A stretch of DNA of 64,000 nucleotides from NCBI GenBank assembly GCA_039029395.1, contig JBCCGG010000005.1, forward strand, positions 62,001-126,000. The letters run 5' to 3'. The notes under the pieces are model-generated. The model ran no database searches. It saw nothing but the letters and a program-made list of their open reading frames with translations, and was not told the origin of the DNA. Both the position numbers and the translations under genes were made by a program. Below, piece by piece: positions 7,609 to 16,577 of this stretch. Origin of the DNA: JBCCGG01 sp039029395 (GTDB lineage: Bacteria > Pseudomonadota > Alphaproteobacteria > Kiloniellales > JAKSDN01). How positions within the stretch are numbered: the first letter of the stretch is position 1; each line of letters begins with the position of its first letter.

Positions 7609-9072
7609 TCAGGCCTCGTTGCGGTAGTTCGGCGCTTCGCGGGTGATCGCGACATCATGAACGTGACTTTCCCGTAAACCCGCCGCGGAGATTTTTAGGA
7701 AACGGCAGTTGCGCCGCATCTCCGCCATGTTGGCGTTGCCGGTGTAGCCCATGGCCGCGCGCAGCCCGCCGACCAGCTGGTGGATGACCGTGCCGACCGG
7801 CCCCTTGTAAGGCACCCGGCCCTCGATGCCTTCGGGCACCAGCTTGAGACGGTCGGCGACCTCCTGCTGGAAGTAGCGGTCGGCCGAGCCGCGCGCCATG
7901 GCGCCGAGCGACCCCATGCCCCGGTAGGACTTGTAGGAGCGGCCCTGGTAGAGGAAGACCTCGCCCGGGCTCTCGTCGGTGCCGGCCAGAAGCGAGCCGA
8001 TCATGGCGCAGTCGGCGCCGGCGGCAATCGCCTTGGCAACGTCGCCGGAATACTTGATCCCTCCATCGGCGATCACGGGGGTGTCGCTGTCCAGGCAGGC
8101 CCGCACCGTATCGGTTAGGGCGGTCAGCTGGGGCACGCCGACCCCGGCAACGATGCGCGTGGTGCAAATCGAGCCCGGGCCGATGCCGACCTTGATGGCG
8201 TCCGCACCCCGGTCGATCAACGCCTTGGCACCGTCGGCAGTGGCGACGTTGCCGGCCACCACCTGGGTCTTGTTGGATAGGCGCTTGATTGCCGCCAGGG
8301 AGTCCAGGACGCCCATGGAATGGCCGTGGGCGGTGTCGACCACAATGACATCGACCTCCGCCTCGAGCAGCGCCTCGGCGCGGGCCATGCCCTTGTCACC
8401 GACACCGGTCGCCGCGGCGACCCGCAAACGGCCCTTGTCGTCCTTGCAGGCATGGGGATGAGCCTGGGCCTTTTCGATGTCCTTGACCGTGATCAGGCCA
8501 ATGCAGCGAAAGTCGTCATCTACCACCAGCAGTTTCTCGATCCGGTGCTGATGCAAGAGGCGCTTGGCCTCGTCCCTCTGGGCGCCCTCCTCGACCGTGA
8601 CCAGGCCGTCCTTGGTCATCAGCTCCTGGACCGGCTGGCCGGGATCGCTGGCGAAGCGCACGTCCCGATTGGTCAGGATGCCGACCAGCGGACCGCCGTT
8701 GCGGGCGACCACGGGAATGCCGGAGATGCCATAGCGCTTCATTAGCTCCAGCGCGTCGGCCAAGGGCTGGTCAGGGTGGATCGTGACCGGGTTGATCACC
8801 ATGCCGCTCTCGAACTTCTTGACTCGGCGGACCTCTTCGGCCTGCTGCTCGATCTCCAGGTTCTTGTGGATCACGCCCATGCCGCCGGCCTGGGCCATAG
8901 CGATCGCCATGTTGCTCTCGGTCACCGTGTCCATGGCCGAGGAAATCAGCGGAATCCCAAGCTCGATCGAGCGGGTTAGGCGCGTCTTCGTGTCGGTTTG
9001 ATTTGGGAGAACCGCGGATTCCGCCGGCTCGAGAAGTACATCGTCAAAGGTGAGCGCGTCGCGGATTTCCAT
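7609..9072 (-). CDS. guaB: IMP dehydrogenase
   Basis: 487 aa. It oxidises IMP to XMP with NAD+, the first committed step to GMP. The (beta/alpha)8 barrel is interrupted by two CBS domains (about residues 91-205). The catalytic loop GPGSICTTRIVAG carries C303, and the flap region contains YRGMGSLGAM. The start (MEIRDALTFDDVLL) matches the family N-terminus. It heads the guaB-rsmB-GNAT-guaA group and has a recognisable promoter upstream. Confidence 0.97.
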   Translation of the reverse strand: MEIRDALTFDDVLLEPAESAVLPNQTDTKTRLTRSIELGIPLISSAMDTVTESNMAIAMAQAGGMGVIHKNLEIEQQAEEVRRVKKFESGMVINPVTIHPDQPLADALELMKRYGISGIPVVARNGGPLVGILTNRDVRFASDPGQPVQELMTKDGLVTVEEGAQRDEAKRLLHQHRIEKLLVVDDDFRCIGLITVKDIEKAQAHPHACKDDKGRLRVAAATGVGDKGMARAEALLEAEVDVIVVDTAHGHSMGVLDSLAAIKRLSNKTQVVAGNVATADGAKALIDRGADAIKVGIGPGSICTTRIVAGVGVPQLTALTDTVRACLDSDTPVIADGGIKYSGDVAKAIAAGADCAMIGSLLAGTDESPGEVFLYQGRSYKSYRGMGSLGAMARGSADRYFQQEVADRLKLVPEGIEGRVPYKGPVGTVIHQLVGGLRAAMGYTGNANMAEMRRNCRFLKISAAGLRESHVHDVAITREAPNYRNEA

Positions 9073-9119
9073 GCCAACCTCTCATCTCCCCCGGCGCCCG
9101 AGAATCGGGTTGGCGCGCC

Positions 9120-9147
9120 ATCATACACATCGGCCCTTCAATGCCAA
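9120..9147 (-). promoter_or_regulatory. Promoter of the guaB operon
   Basis: On the minus strand TTGGCA (9147-9142) and TATGAT (9125-9120) are separated by 16 nt. Each differs from the sigma-70 consensus at one position. Transcription would begin about 40 nt before the guaB start codon. Confidence 0.5.
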
Positions 9148-9174
9148 GACCAATAGCTGGCTTGAAGAGCAGCC

Positions 9175-9861
9175 TCAGGTTTCGTCCCGTGGAGCGCCGC
9201 GAAACCCGTTCGCCGCGACGTAGAGCTCCGCGGAATCGCTGCGGCTGGCCGGGGGCTTGATGTGCCGTACCTTGGCGAAATCCCGCTTCAGTTCGGCCAG
9301 GAGACTAGCTTCCGTGCCGCCTTGGAGCACTTTCGCCAGGAACCCGCCGCCGGGCGCCAAAACTTCCTGGGCGAAGAGATGGGCAGCCTCGACCAAACCG
9401 ATGATACGCAGATGATCGGTCGCCGCGTGGCCTGTCGAGGGCGCGGCCATGTCGGACAGCACAAGATCGGCCGGGCCGGCGAGCGCGGCTTTGAGGCGCT
9501 CGGCCGTCTCTAGCTCGTGGAGGTCGCCGGAAAGGATCTCGACGCCCTCTATCGGTTCGATGGGCGACAGATCCACGGCAACGACCTGCCCACGGGCGCC
9601 GACCCGTTGGGCTGCGACCTGGCTCCAGCCACCGGGCGCGGCACCCAAATCGACGACCCGAAGCCCCGGCTTCAGAAGGCCCAGCTTGTCGTCGATCTCG
9701 ATCAGCTTAAAGGCGGCGCGCGAGCGGTAGCCGGCGTCCTTGGCAGCGCTGACGTAGGGATCGTTGAGCTGGCGCTGGAGCCAGCGGGTCGAGGAGGTTG
9801 ACCGTCGCTTGGCAGTCTTGACCCGCACTTTGAGCGAGCGGCCACGGGGCGCCTTGGCCAT
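9175..9861 (-). CDS. rlmE: 23S rRNA Um2552 2'-O-methyltransferase RlmE/FtsJ
   Basis: 228 aa. A basic N-terminal tail (KVRVKTAKRR) leads into SSTRWLQRQLNDPYV and the SAM-binding loop VDLGAAPGGWSQVA. The K-D-K-E tetrad of the family is visible as K in FKLIEID, D in LVLSDMAAP, K in FLAKVLQGG and E in SAELYVAANGF. The product methylates the A-loop of 23S rRNA in the large subunit. Its ATG overlaps the stop of the upstream Ppx/GppA gene by one base (TGATG), implying translational coupling. Confidence 0.95.
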   Translation of the reverse strand: MAKAPRGRSLKVRVKTAKRRSTSSTRWLQRQLNDPYVSAAKDAGYRSRAAFKLIEIDDKLGLLKPGLRVVDLGAAPGGWSQVAAQRVGARGQVVAVDLSPIEPIEGVEILSGDLHELETAERLKAALAGPADLVLSDMAAPSTGHAATDHLRIIGLVEAAHLFAQEVLAPGGGFLAKVLQGGTEASLLAELKRDFAKVRHIKPPASRSDSAELYVAANGFRGAPRDET

Positions 9862-10979
9862 CAGCCGTTCCTAGGGGCCGCACGCGCCTCGCTGTTGGCC
9901 TGCATCAGGTTGAACAAAATACCCTCGCGCAGGCCTCGATCCGCAACCCTCAGCCGCCCGACCGGCCAAGTCCGGCAAATCGCCTCCAGGATCGCGCAGC
10001 CTGCCACCACAAGATCGGCCCGTTCGCGCCCGATGCAAGGATGGACCAGGCGTTGGTCATAGCTCATGGCGGCGATCTCGCCGCTCAGCCGGCGCACGGT
10101 GCCAAAATCGAGATGGGTGCCGTCGACCCGTGCGCGGTTGTAGCGGGGAAGCTTCTTGTGAACGCCGGCCAGGGTTGTCACCGTGCCCGAAGTGCCAACC
10201 ATCTGCATTTGACCCTCGGCGACCAGCCCGCCCAGCTGTTGCTCCGTCTCGAAGCGCGCAAGGGGCTCCACCACATCCTCTATCATCGCCTCGTAGACCG
10301 CACGCGAGATGCTGTGTCCGCCGTAGCGCTCGGCCAAGGTGACCACGCCGATTGGGACTGAATGCCAGGCGCGCAGGTTCGCGCTCGGACGATTGGACCA
10401 GCGTCCGTTGCTGGTCGCCGGGCTTACCTCGAGCCAGCTGACCTGGGTGCTGCCGCCGCCGATGTCGAACACCAGGGCGTTGGGACGCCGCAAATCCAGC
10501 AGAGGCGCGCAGCCGTGCAGGGCTAGGTGTGCTTCCACGCTGCTGGAGATTATCTCAAGAGCAATGCCGGTCCGATCCCTGACCCGGGCCAAAAAATCGT
10601 CGCAATTCGCCGCTTGGCGGCACGCCTCGGTCGCGACCGCGCGCACGTGGCGCGCGCCACGCCGCTCGATCTTGCCGGCACAAATATTCAGCGCGCCGAG
10701 CGCCCGTTCCATGGCCTCCTCCGACAGGGCGCCCCTGCGGGTCAAGCCCTCGCCGAGCCGCACGATGCGCGAGAAGGCATCGACCACCTGAAAGCCGCGC
10801 TTGGCCGGCCGCGCGACGAGAAGCCGGCAGTTGTTGGTCCCTAGATCGATCGCCGCATAGACCCGGCCACGTCTGCGGGCGCGGCGGCTCTGGCCCGCAG
10901 GGTCTTTCGAAAGGTCTGTCGACGACGATGCCAAAGGGTCCTCTCCCGGCTCGACCCTCGTCGCGAGGGGAGTCTTCAT
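9861..10979 (-). CDS. Ppx/GppA-family exopolyphosphatase/pppGpp phosphatase
   Basis: 372 aa from ATG 10979, which follows a GGGGTAGG ribosome-binding site; the longer frame to 11120 has no family similarity. After a poorly conserved basic leader comes the ASKHA fold: AAIDLGTNNCRLLVA (phosphate 1 loop), LVFDIGGGSTQ (phosphate 2) and a GTSGTVTTLAGVH segment. Family members hydrolyse polyphosphate or pppGpp and thus influence the stringent response; which substrate is used cannot be decided. Alphaproteobacteria commonly pair this gene with rlmE, as here. Confidence 0.9.
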   Translation of the reverse strand: MKTPLATRVEPGEDPLASSSTDLSKDPAGQSRRARRRGRVYAAIDLGTNNCRLLVARPAKRGFQVVDAFSRIVRLGEGLTRRGALSEEAMERALGALNICAGKIERRGARHVRAVATEACRQAANCDDFLARVRDRTGIALEIISSSVEAHLALHGCAPLLDLRRPNALVFDIGGGSTQVSWLEVSPATSNGRWSNRPSANLRAWHSVPIGVVTLAERYGGHSISRAVYEAMIEDVVEPLARFETEQQLGGLVAEGQMQMVGTSGTVTTLAGVHKKLPRYNRARVDGTHLDFGTVRRLSGEIAAMSYDQRLVHPCIGRERADLVVAGCAILEAICRTWPVGRLRVADRGLREGILFNLMQANSEARAAPRNG

Positions 10980-11059
10980 CCTACCCCGAAGCGAAGCCCC
11001 CCGGCCAGGCTCAAGGCCTGAATGAGATCCCAATCGATAGAAAAGTACGCTGAAGGCGG

Positions 11060-11089
11060 TTGAAATTGGGTGCCCTGTGGGACTACATA
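11060..11089 (+). promoter_or_regulatory. Possible promoter of tRNA-Gln
   Basis: TTGAAA (11060-11065), an 18-nt spacer and TACATA (11084-11089) lie about 50 nt upstream of the tRNA gene. The -35 is good and the -10 is weak. Confidence 0.3.
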
Positions 11090-11139
11090 GGGCCGACCAG
11101 CGACCCTGCGCCGGCCTCAAGGCCCCGCGCGCTGCGCGT

Positions 11140-11213
11140 TGGGGGATAGTTTAGCGGTAAAACTCTCGGCTCTGACCCGAGCATCCCAGGTTCGAATCCT
11201 GGTCCCCCAGCCA
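11140..11213 (+). tRNA. tRNA-Gln (anticodon CUG)
   Basis: The 74-nt cloverleaf includes an encoded CCA end. The acceptor arm TGGGGGA pairs with TCCCCCA, the anticodon arm is CTCGG/CCGAG around loop CTCTGAC (anticodon CTG, reading CAG), and the T arm is CCAGG TTCGAAT CCTGG. The G discriminator and the U1-A72 pair are glutamine-tRNA features. It stands alone between the divergently read Ppx/GppA gene and a small exported protein. Confidence 0.95.
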
Positions 11214-11218
11214 ATCCT

Positions 11219-11247
11219 CCAGATTCTGCCGCAATGGGCTAATCTGG
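11219..11247 (+). terminator. Hairpin after tRNA-Gln
   Basis: CCAGATT (11219-11225) and AATCTGG (11241-11247) form a perfect 7-bp stem with a 15-nt loop just after the tRNA. No U-run follows, so it could be a processing or weak termination signal. Confidence 0.35.
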
Positions 11248-11253
11248 CCTGTC

Positions 11254-11589
11254 ATGAAGCCACGATATGCCACCATCTGGGCGCTTGCCGGCCTCTTTCT
11301 GCCAGCATTCGCGGCGGCCCACGCCCTCGACGGCGCCTGGTGCGCGGGCGACGGGCGGCGGATCGTCATCGCCGGCAACCAAGTTATCACGCCCGGGGGC
11401 GGCCATGCGCACGGCGCCTATAGCCAGCGCGCCTTCCATTTCGCCCTGCCCCAGGGCGAGCGGCCGGCCGGCGCAACGATCTGGATGGAGCCCAAGGGCC
11501 CGGACGCAGCCAGGGTCAGCGTGGTTGGGCCACATGAACAGGGGCCGCCGCCCCACAGCTTGTGGCGCCGCTGTGACGCCACTTCATGA
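11254..11589 (+). CDS. Small exported protein of unknown function
   Basis: 111 aa. The signal peptide (WALAGLFLPAFAAAHA) is followed by LDGAWCAGDGRRIVIAGNQV and a region rich in short beta-strands, ending in HSLWRRC. The two mature cysteines (in DGAWC and WRRC) could pair. The compact beta-fold reminds me of small alphaproteobacterial periplasmic proteins with no known role. Only about 40 nt separate it from the tRNA, so it may share that transcript. It converges on the SDR gene. Confidence 0.65.
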   Translation: MKPRYATIWALAGLFLPAFAAAHALDGAWCAGDGRRIVIAGNQVITPGGGHAHGAYSQRAFHFALPQGERPAGATIWMEPKGPDAARVSVVGPHEQGPPPHSLWRRCDATS

Positions 11590-11595
11590 GCGAGC

Positions 11596-12354
11596 TTAGC
11601 CCCGACCGATATAGGGCATCTTGGTGGCCATCACGGTCATGAAGAGCACGTTGGCATCGAGCGGTAGGCTGGCCATGTAGGCGACCGCCCGGCCGACCTC
11701 CGCGACGTCCATGCGCGGCTCGACCGCGGTGCTGCCGTCAGCCTGGGGCACCCCCTCTGTCATCACCTCGGTCATCTCCGTCGCCGCGTTGCCGATATCG
11801 ATCTGGCCGCAGGCGATGTCGTGCTGGCGGCCGTCCAGGGAGGTCGCCTTGGTGAGCCCAGTGATCGCATGCTTGGTCGCCGTATAGGGCGCCGAAAGGG
11901 GCCGCGGCCGGTCGGCCGAGATCGAGCCATTGTTGATGATGCGTCCACCCTTGGGGCTCTGAGACTTCATGACCTTGATCGCCTCCTGGGTGCAGAGAAA
12001 GGGTCCGGTTAGATTGACCGCGACAATCGCCTGCCAATCCTCGAAGGAGATCTCCTCGAGCGGCACCGCGGGATTGCCGATGCCGGCGTTGTTGAACAGC
12101 AGGTCGAGCCGGCCGAAGGCCTCGGTGGTCTTGGCGAAGAGGGCGCGTACCTGCGCCAGATCGCCAACGTCGCAGGGCACTGCCAAGCAGCGCTCGCTGG
12201 CCTCGCCGGCCGCCGCGACGGTCGCCTGCAGAGGATCGGCGCGCCGCCCGGCCAGCGCGACCGCATAGCCCTCACCCAACAGCGCCAGGGCGACCGCCCG
12301 GCCGATCCCGGTGCCCGCACCGGTGACCAGAGCAACCTTGTCGTGAGCAGTCAT
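11596..12354 (-). CDS. SDR-family oxidoreductase
   Basis: 252 aa. It is a classical short-chain dehydrogenase with the Rossmann loop TGAGTGIG (11-18), the NNAG motif (LLFNNAGIG), and the catalytic Ser (NGSISA) with YTATK. The acidic position after the second strand is replaced by GRRAD, favouring NADPH. The substrate cannot be deduced. It lies 16 nt after the 132-aa exported protein gene on the same strand and may be the tail of that transcript. Confidence 0.9.
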   Translation of the reverse strand: MTAHDKVALVTGAGTGIGRAVALALLGEGYAVALAGRRADPLQATVAAAGEASERCLAVPCDVGDLAQVRALFAKTTEAFGRLDLLFNNAGIGNPAVPLEEISFEDWQAIVAVNLTGPFLCTQEAIKVMKSQSPKGGRIINNGSISADRPRPLSAPYTATKHAITGLTKATSLDGRQHDIACGQIDIGNAATEMTEVMTEGVPQADGSTAVEPRMDVAEVGRAVAYMASLPLDANVLFMTVMATKMPYIGRG

Positions 12355-12370
12355 TTGCTATCCCTTCTCT

Positions 12371-12769
12371 TCACTCAGCAGCCTCGGAGTCTTCTAGCAC
12401 AGTCGAGCAAGACAGCTCGCCTTGCGAACGCGCGATCTGCAGGAAATGCGCCGCCGCGGGATCGCCGTCCTCCCGGCACCAAGGACGAAAGCCGCCGAGC
12501 CCGCGGTTGCTCCATTCCCGGTCGGCGTCGACCCAGCCGGCGATGCGCAGCGCCTTGGCCTCTTCCTCGCTTAGGCCGCCGCAGCGGGTCAGGTGTGCCA
12601 GCTCGCGCTGGAACCCGTATTCGACCTCGGGGGTGAGCAAGCCGCAGTAGCTTGTCACGGCGTAGTCATAAACGACGTTCCGCAGGCTCCGGGTTTGGCC
12701 GTCGTCGCCCACAGCGGGTATCGCCTGAAAACAGAGAAGGGCGCCGAGAAGAAGCCCGAGGGCACGCAC
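12371..12769 (-). CDS. Exported protein of unknown function (132 aa)
   Basis: It begins with GTG 12769, 4 nt after the previous gene's stop. A signal peptide (LGLLLGALLCFQAIPAVGD) precedes a mostly helical domain. The mature part has four cysteines (SYCGLL, TRCGGL, PWCRED, LSCST), suggesting two disulfides in the periplasm. No known family recognised. It belongs to a run of three small genes trailing the polyamine-type transporter. Confidence 0.6.
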   Translation of the reverse strand: MRALGLLLGALLCFQAIPAVGDDGQTRSLRNVVYDYAVTSYCGLLTPEVEYGFQRELAHLTRCGGLSEEEAKALRIAGWVDADREWSNRGLGGFRPWCREDGDPAAAHFLQIARSQGELSCSTVLEDSEAAE

Positions 12770-12773
12770 CGGA

Positions 12774-13136
12774 TCAGTGCTCGAAATACTCGCCGATCAC
12801 TTCCTTCTTGGTGTCTATGGAGACCTGGGAGACAGTCTGCAAGTTTCCCTGCTGGGTCCAGCCGATCTTCAGATAAACCGGCTTCTCAAGACGCAAGATG
12901 TCCATGTAGGCATGGTAGAGCGAGTGATCCACATAGAGCGTTACCATTTGTTTTTCGAAGTCGCCAGTCGGCTTTGGCGGACTCTCGCCGCCGTGGTCCT
13001 GCACCACGACGACACCGCGGTTTTGGTTGTCGTGATCGTAAAGCCGCACGGTGATGTAGGACTGGGATTGCTCGCCCGAGCGCTTGGTCAAGACCTGCAC
13101 CGTGTAGCGGGTAATGGTGTGAACCGTAATGGCCAT
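12774..13136 (-). CDS. Conserved-looking small protein, unknown (120 aa)
   Basis: ATG 13136; no signal peptide and no membrane segment. The pattern of alternating hydrophobic residues (VHTITRYTVQVLTKR, QSYITVRLYDHDN, VYLKIGWTQQGNLQTVSQVS) predicts an all-beta domain, possibly a sandwich. No family recognised. It is flanked by two genes for exported proteins on the same strand, with gaps of 4 and 39 nt. Confidence 0.6.
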   Translation of the reverse strand: MAITVHTITRYTVQVLTKRSGEQSQSYITVRLYDHDNQNRGVVVVQDHGGESPPKPTGDFEKQMVTLYVDHSLYHAYMDILRLEKPVYLKIGWTQQGNLQTVSQVSIDTKKEVIGEYFEH

Positions 13137-13175
13137 GCTCGCCCCCCTGGACGTCCTGTTCGTTTGGCTTGGAGT

Positions 13176-13538
13176 TCAGTCGATCGCGACGCGAAAGCGG
13201 CAGGCCTCCTTGGCGACCGTGACCGCGCGCGTGAAGAGGTGGTACTCACCGGACACGGTGCGGCGGATCACCGGGCTCTCCGGCCCAATGATCGCGCCCT
13301 CAATCTCGAGCGGCCCGAACAGCGAGACATTGCAGCTACCCTCCAGATGCCTGAGCTCAATCGCCTTGCCCTCGCCTTGGGGAATATCGGCCATGACCCA
13401 ATGATCGTGACCCCACTTGATATCGACCTCGCAGCTGTCGCCGACGGTCATCACCTGCCCGTCTTCGCAAGCCACGGCCAAGGCCGGCCAAAGCATAATT
13501 CCAAGACAAAGCACGGCACTGCGGGCGATGAGTTTCAC
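13176..13538 (-). CDS. Small exported beta-rich protein, unknown
   Basis: About 120 aa. I choose GTG 13538 because GGAGGA lies 6 nt upstream; GTG 13544 is also in frame but too close to it. The signal peptide ends near ALAVACEDG. The mature domain is beta-rich with Cys in CEDG, DSCEV, GSCNV and EACRF, and resembles small pre-peptidase-C-like sandwiches (HHWVMADIP-like core, GEYHLFTRAV). That resemblance is weak. It starts 52 nt after the transporter permease stop. Confidence 0.6.
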   Translation of the reverse strand: MKLIARSAVLCLGIMLWPALAVACEDGQVMTVGDSCEVDIKWGHDHWVMADIPQGEGKAIELRHLEGSCNVSLFGPLEIEGAIIGPESPVIRRTVSGEYHLFTRAVTVAKEACRFRVAID

Positions 13539-13589
13539 TGCCACTCCTCCGCTTAAAGGTCTTGGACGCCGCGACCTCCCACACGGTTC

Positions 13590-14486
13590 CTAGGACGCGG
13601 CGACCGGCTGCATGGCCACGTTCTTCGCCTCGTCGGCCCGTTTGGCGGCCTCCTTGGCGGCTTCCTGCTTGGCCGCCTCGCGGCGGCGCATGATCTCGTG
13701 TGTGATCGCGCCAACCAGCGTGACACACACGATGATGACCGCCAGGGCCGAGACGTCCGGCTCGGTGCCGAGGCGAATCTGGCCGGCCAAAACCGTTGTC
13801 AAGGTGCTGTCCGCCTGAATCGTGAAGACGGTCGTATTGTAGTTCTCGAACGAGGTCAAAAATGCCAGCACCGCCGCCGAGAACACCGCCGGCCGCAGGA
13901 ACGGGATCAGGATCTTCCAGAACACCTGGGTGTGGGTCGCGCCGAGATCCAGGGCCGCCTCTTCCTGGGTCCGGTCGAAGCGCTGCAGGCGGGCCAGGAA
14001 GATCAGCATGCAATAGGCCGAGATGAAGGTCGACTGGCCGATCACCGTTAGGAAAATGCCGTTGTAGTAGAAGGTCTCGTAGTCGGCGTCCATCCAAGTG
14101 CCCAACTTGTCCCAGAACACCAGGGTCGAGATGCCAAGGATCACACCCGGGGTCAGCACGGGCGAGACCACGATGACGTAGTAGAAAGGCCGAACCCGTT
14201 CGTAGACTTGGGTCATCATCAGCGCCGCGGCAAGCGAGATCGGCACCGAGACGCAGACCACTCCGATGCCAATCCAGATGGAGTTGATGATGCCGTCCAC
14301 CATGGCGCTGTTGGCCGCCAGCTCCGCGAACCAATGAAGCGTGAAGCCCTCCCAGGGATATACTTGGGGGAAGGGGCTGGCGTTGAAGGCCGAAGCACCC
14401 ATCATCAACAAGGGTCCGAAGAGGTAGACGAAGAACAGGAAGACGTAGAAGCCGACCATGATCGACATGACGGATTTGCTGGTCAT
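13590..14486 (-). CDS. potC: ABC transporter permease, PotC type
   Basis: 298 aa from ATG 14486, which overlaps the upstream permease stop as ATGA. About six membrane segments are visible, starting with IMVGFYVFLFFVYLFGPLLMM. The EAA loop EEAALDLGATHTQVFWKILIP contacts the ATPase. It is the second permease of a spermidine/putrescine-type importer. The C-terminal tail is unusually rich in Ala/Lys/Glu (REAAKQEAAKEAAKRADEAK) and extends into the cytosol. Confidence 0.88.
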   Translation of the reverse strand: MTSKSVMSIMVGFYVFLFFVYLFGPLLMMGASAFNASPFPQVYPWEGFTLHWFAELAANSAMVDGIINSIWIGIGVVCVSVPISLAAALMMTQVYERVRPFYYVIVVSPVLTPGVILGISTLVFWDKLGTWMDADYETFYYNGIFLTVIGQSTFISAYCMLIFLARLQRFDRTQEEAALDLGATHTQVFWKILIPFLRPAVFSAAVLAFLTSFENYNTTVFTIQADSTLTTVLAGQIRLGTEPDVSALAVIIVCVTLVGAITHEIMRRREAAKQEAAKEAAKRADEAKNVAMQPVAAS

Positions 14487-15493
14487 TTCGCGATCTCCCC
14501 AAAGCGGACTTTGAAGAGCTTCATCACCAACATGACGAAAATGATGCAGCAGATCAGCAGCACGAAAGCGTATGCCGAGCCGCGCGACCAGTTGCCGCCG
14601 GTGTTGAACCATTGATAGATGATCTGGGTGAACCAGAGACTGCTCGGGCCGCCGAGAATTTGCGGCGCCGCGAGTGCGCCGGCGCAGAGCATAAAGACCA
14701 TGGTGCAGCCCGAGGCGATGCCCGGCTTGGCATGGGGCATGACCACCCGATAGTGAATCCGCCACCAGGGGCTGCCCAAATCACGCGCCGCCTCGACTTG
14801 GTTGTGATCCAGGCTCTCGACAGCGTTGTAAATCGGGAAGATCATCAAGAGAATGTAGGCGTAGCTTAGACCCGCGTAGAGTCCCACGTCCGCGCGCAAG
14901 AAATCGATCGGTTGGTCGATGATGCCCAAGCCCTGCAGCACCACATTGAAGACCCCGCCCGAGCCGAACAGGATGCGAAACGCGAAGGCGCGCAGGATCT
15001 CGTTGACCCAGAACGGCAGGATCAGGCAGAGCACCAAGAGCCGCGCCTTGCCGCCCTTAGCAACCTGCGCCATGTAGTAGGCGATCGGATAGCAGATCGC
15101 GAAATCGGCAAGCGTGATAAGCACGCTGACGATGATGGTGCGGGCAAAGACCTTCAAGTGCAGCCAGTTCAGCGCATCCTCGTCGCCTGGCCGGCCGAAG
15201 ATCAGGTATTCGTAGTTGGACAGTGTGTAGACGTCCTTCGGCCCGCCGATCTCGTTGGGCAGCAGGTTGTAGCGGAACGAGAAGTCGATCATGTAGATCT
15301 GGGGCAGCACGATCATGATCAGCATCCATGTCACCACCGCGACCACCAGATAGGTCGAGACGAAGACACCGTTGCGCTGCACGAAATTGATGCGGGTCAC
15401 GCCAAGCCAGATTCGGTCGGCGTGCTTTTGCACGTGGGGCGCTATCAGGATCGCCAGCAGCACCGCCAAAAAGAGCGGGAGGAACTCACTCAT
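14483..15493 (-). CDS. potB: ABC transporter permease, PotB type
   Basis: 336 aa. An N-terminal membrane segment (FLPLFLAVLLAILIAPHV) absent from standard PotB precedes the usual permease core: WMLIMIVLPQIYMIDFSF, then further segments and the EAA loop QVEAARDLGSPWWRIHYRVVMP. It forms the channel together with PotC. It overlaps the ATPase gene by 8 nt and potC by 4 nt. Confidence 0.88.
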   Translation of the reverse strand: MSEFLPLFLAVLLAILIAPHVQKHADRIWLGVTRINFVQRNGVFVSTYLVVAVVTWMLIMIVLPQIYMIDFSFRYNLLPNEIGGPKDVYTLSNYEYLIFGRPGDEDALNWLHLKVFARTIIVSVLITLADFAICYPIAYYMAQVAKGGKARLLVLCLILPFWVNEILRAFAFRILFGSGGVFNVVLQGLGIIDQPIDFLRADVGLYAGLSYAYILLMIFPIYNAVESLDHNQVEAARDLGSPWWRIHYRVVMPHAKPGIASGCTMVFMLCAGALAAPQILGGPSSLWFTQIIYQWFNTGGNWSRGSAYAFVLLICCIIFVMLVMKLFKVRFGEIAK

Positions 15494-16577
15494 CGGCCAT
15501 GGCCCCCGCCGGCAACACGACCGCTCGGTCGGCGTCGAACAGAATCTTCGAGGTCTCTCCCAACTGGGGCGGCGCGTAGCTCCCGTCGTTGGTGACCGAG
15601 AGGCCTATGGGCTTGGCGCCTTCGCCCTTGAAGTGAAGCTTCATGAAGTGGCCTTCGAATTCCTCGTTGGTCACCACGCTTTCGATCACGTTGTCGGCCT
15701 GCTGAACCCCATTGGGCAGTGTGAGCGCTTCCGGACGAACGAACAGAATGGCATCTTGGCCGTCCTTAAGGCCCTGGGTGTTGCGCCCACGCAATGGGCC
15801 AAACTTGGACTCGATCACTGCATAGTCGCCGTCCGCGTTGGTGACCGTTCCTTGGAAGGGATTGTTCTCGCCCACGAAGGAAGCAACGAAGGCGGTCGAG
15901 GGATTGTTGTAGATCGTCGTGCCGTCGCCGACCTGCTGGATGATGCCGGCGCTCATGACCGCGATGCGGTCCGACATGGTGAGCGCCTCGCCCTGGTCGT
16001 GGGTGATGTAGATGAAGGTGATGCCGACCCGCTGCTGGATCGAGCGCAGCTCCGTGCGCATATGTTGACGCAGCTTGAGGTCCAATGCCGAGAGCGGCTC
16101 GTCGAGCAGCAGCACCTCTGGCTCGACCGCGAGCGCCCGGGCGATCGCGACCCGCTGACGCTGGCCACCGGACAGGGCGCCGACCAGCTTGTCGCCCTGG
16201 TCGGGCAAGGCGATCAGGTTGAGCAGCTCGTCAGCGCGTTTGCGCCGCTCGAACTTGCTGACGCCGCGCACCTCCAAGCCGAAGGCGATGTTGTCGGCCA
16301 CGGTCATCAGGGGAAAGAGCGCCAGATTCTGGAAGATCAGCGCGGTCGGGCGCTTGTTGGGACCGATGCCCCACATGTTCTTGCCGCCGATGCGAACTTC
16401 GCCCTCGGTCGGATCCATAAAGCCTGAAACGGCCCGCAGAATTGTCGTCTTGCCGCAGCCCGAAGGGCCCAAGAAGCTGAAGAATTCGCCCTGCTCGATT
16501 TTCAGATTCGCGTCGTTGACCGCAGTGAAATCGCCAAACCGAATGGTTACGTGGTCGAGTTCGACATCAGCGCTCAT
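15486..16577 (-). CDS. potA: ABC transporter ATP-binding protein, PotA type
   Basis: 363 aa. Walker A is GPSGCGKTT, the signature LSGGQRQRVAIARAL, Walker B VLLLDEPLSALD and the switch His is in THDQGEAL. A C-terminal TOBE-like domain (ILFVRPEALTLP) is typical of the spermidine/putrescine and sugar-import class. It energises the PotB-PotC channel. Confidence 0.92.
   Translation of the reverse strand: MSADVELDHVTIRFGDFTAVNDANLKIEQGEFFSFLGPSGCGKTTILRAVSGFMDPTEGEVRIGGKNMWGIGPNKRPTALIFQNLALFPLMTVADNIAFGLEVRGVSKFERRKRADELLNLIALPDQGDKLVGALSGGQRQRVAIARALAVEPEVLLLDEPLSALDLKLRQHMRTELRSIQQRVGITFIYITHDQGEALTMSDRIAVMSAGIIQQVGDGTTIYNNPSTAFVASFVGENNPFQGTVTNADGDYAVIESKFGPLRGRNTQGLKDGQDAILFVRPEALTLPNGVQQADNVIESVVTNEEFEGHFMKLHFKGEGAKPIGLSVTNDGSYAPPQLGETSKILFDADRAVVLPAGAMADE

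Noticed and set aside
13357..14502. 381-codon minus-strand frame overlapping potC and the small exported protein
   Set aside because: It is out of frame with potC, whose membrane segments and EAA loop are clear, and its sequence is His/Gly/Arg-rich.
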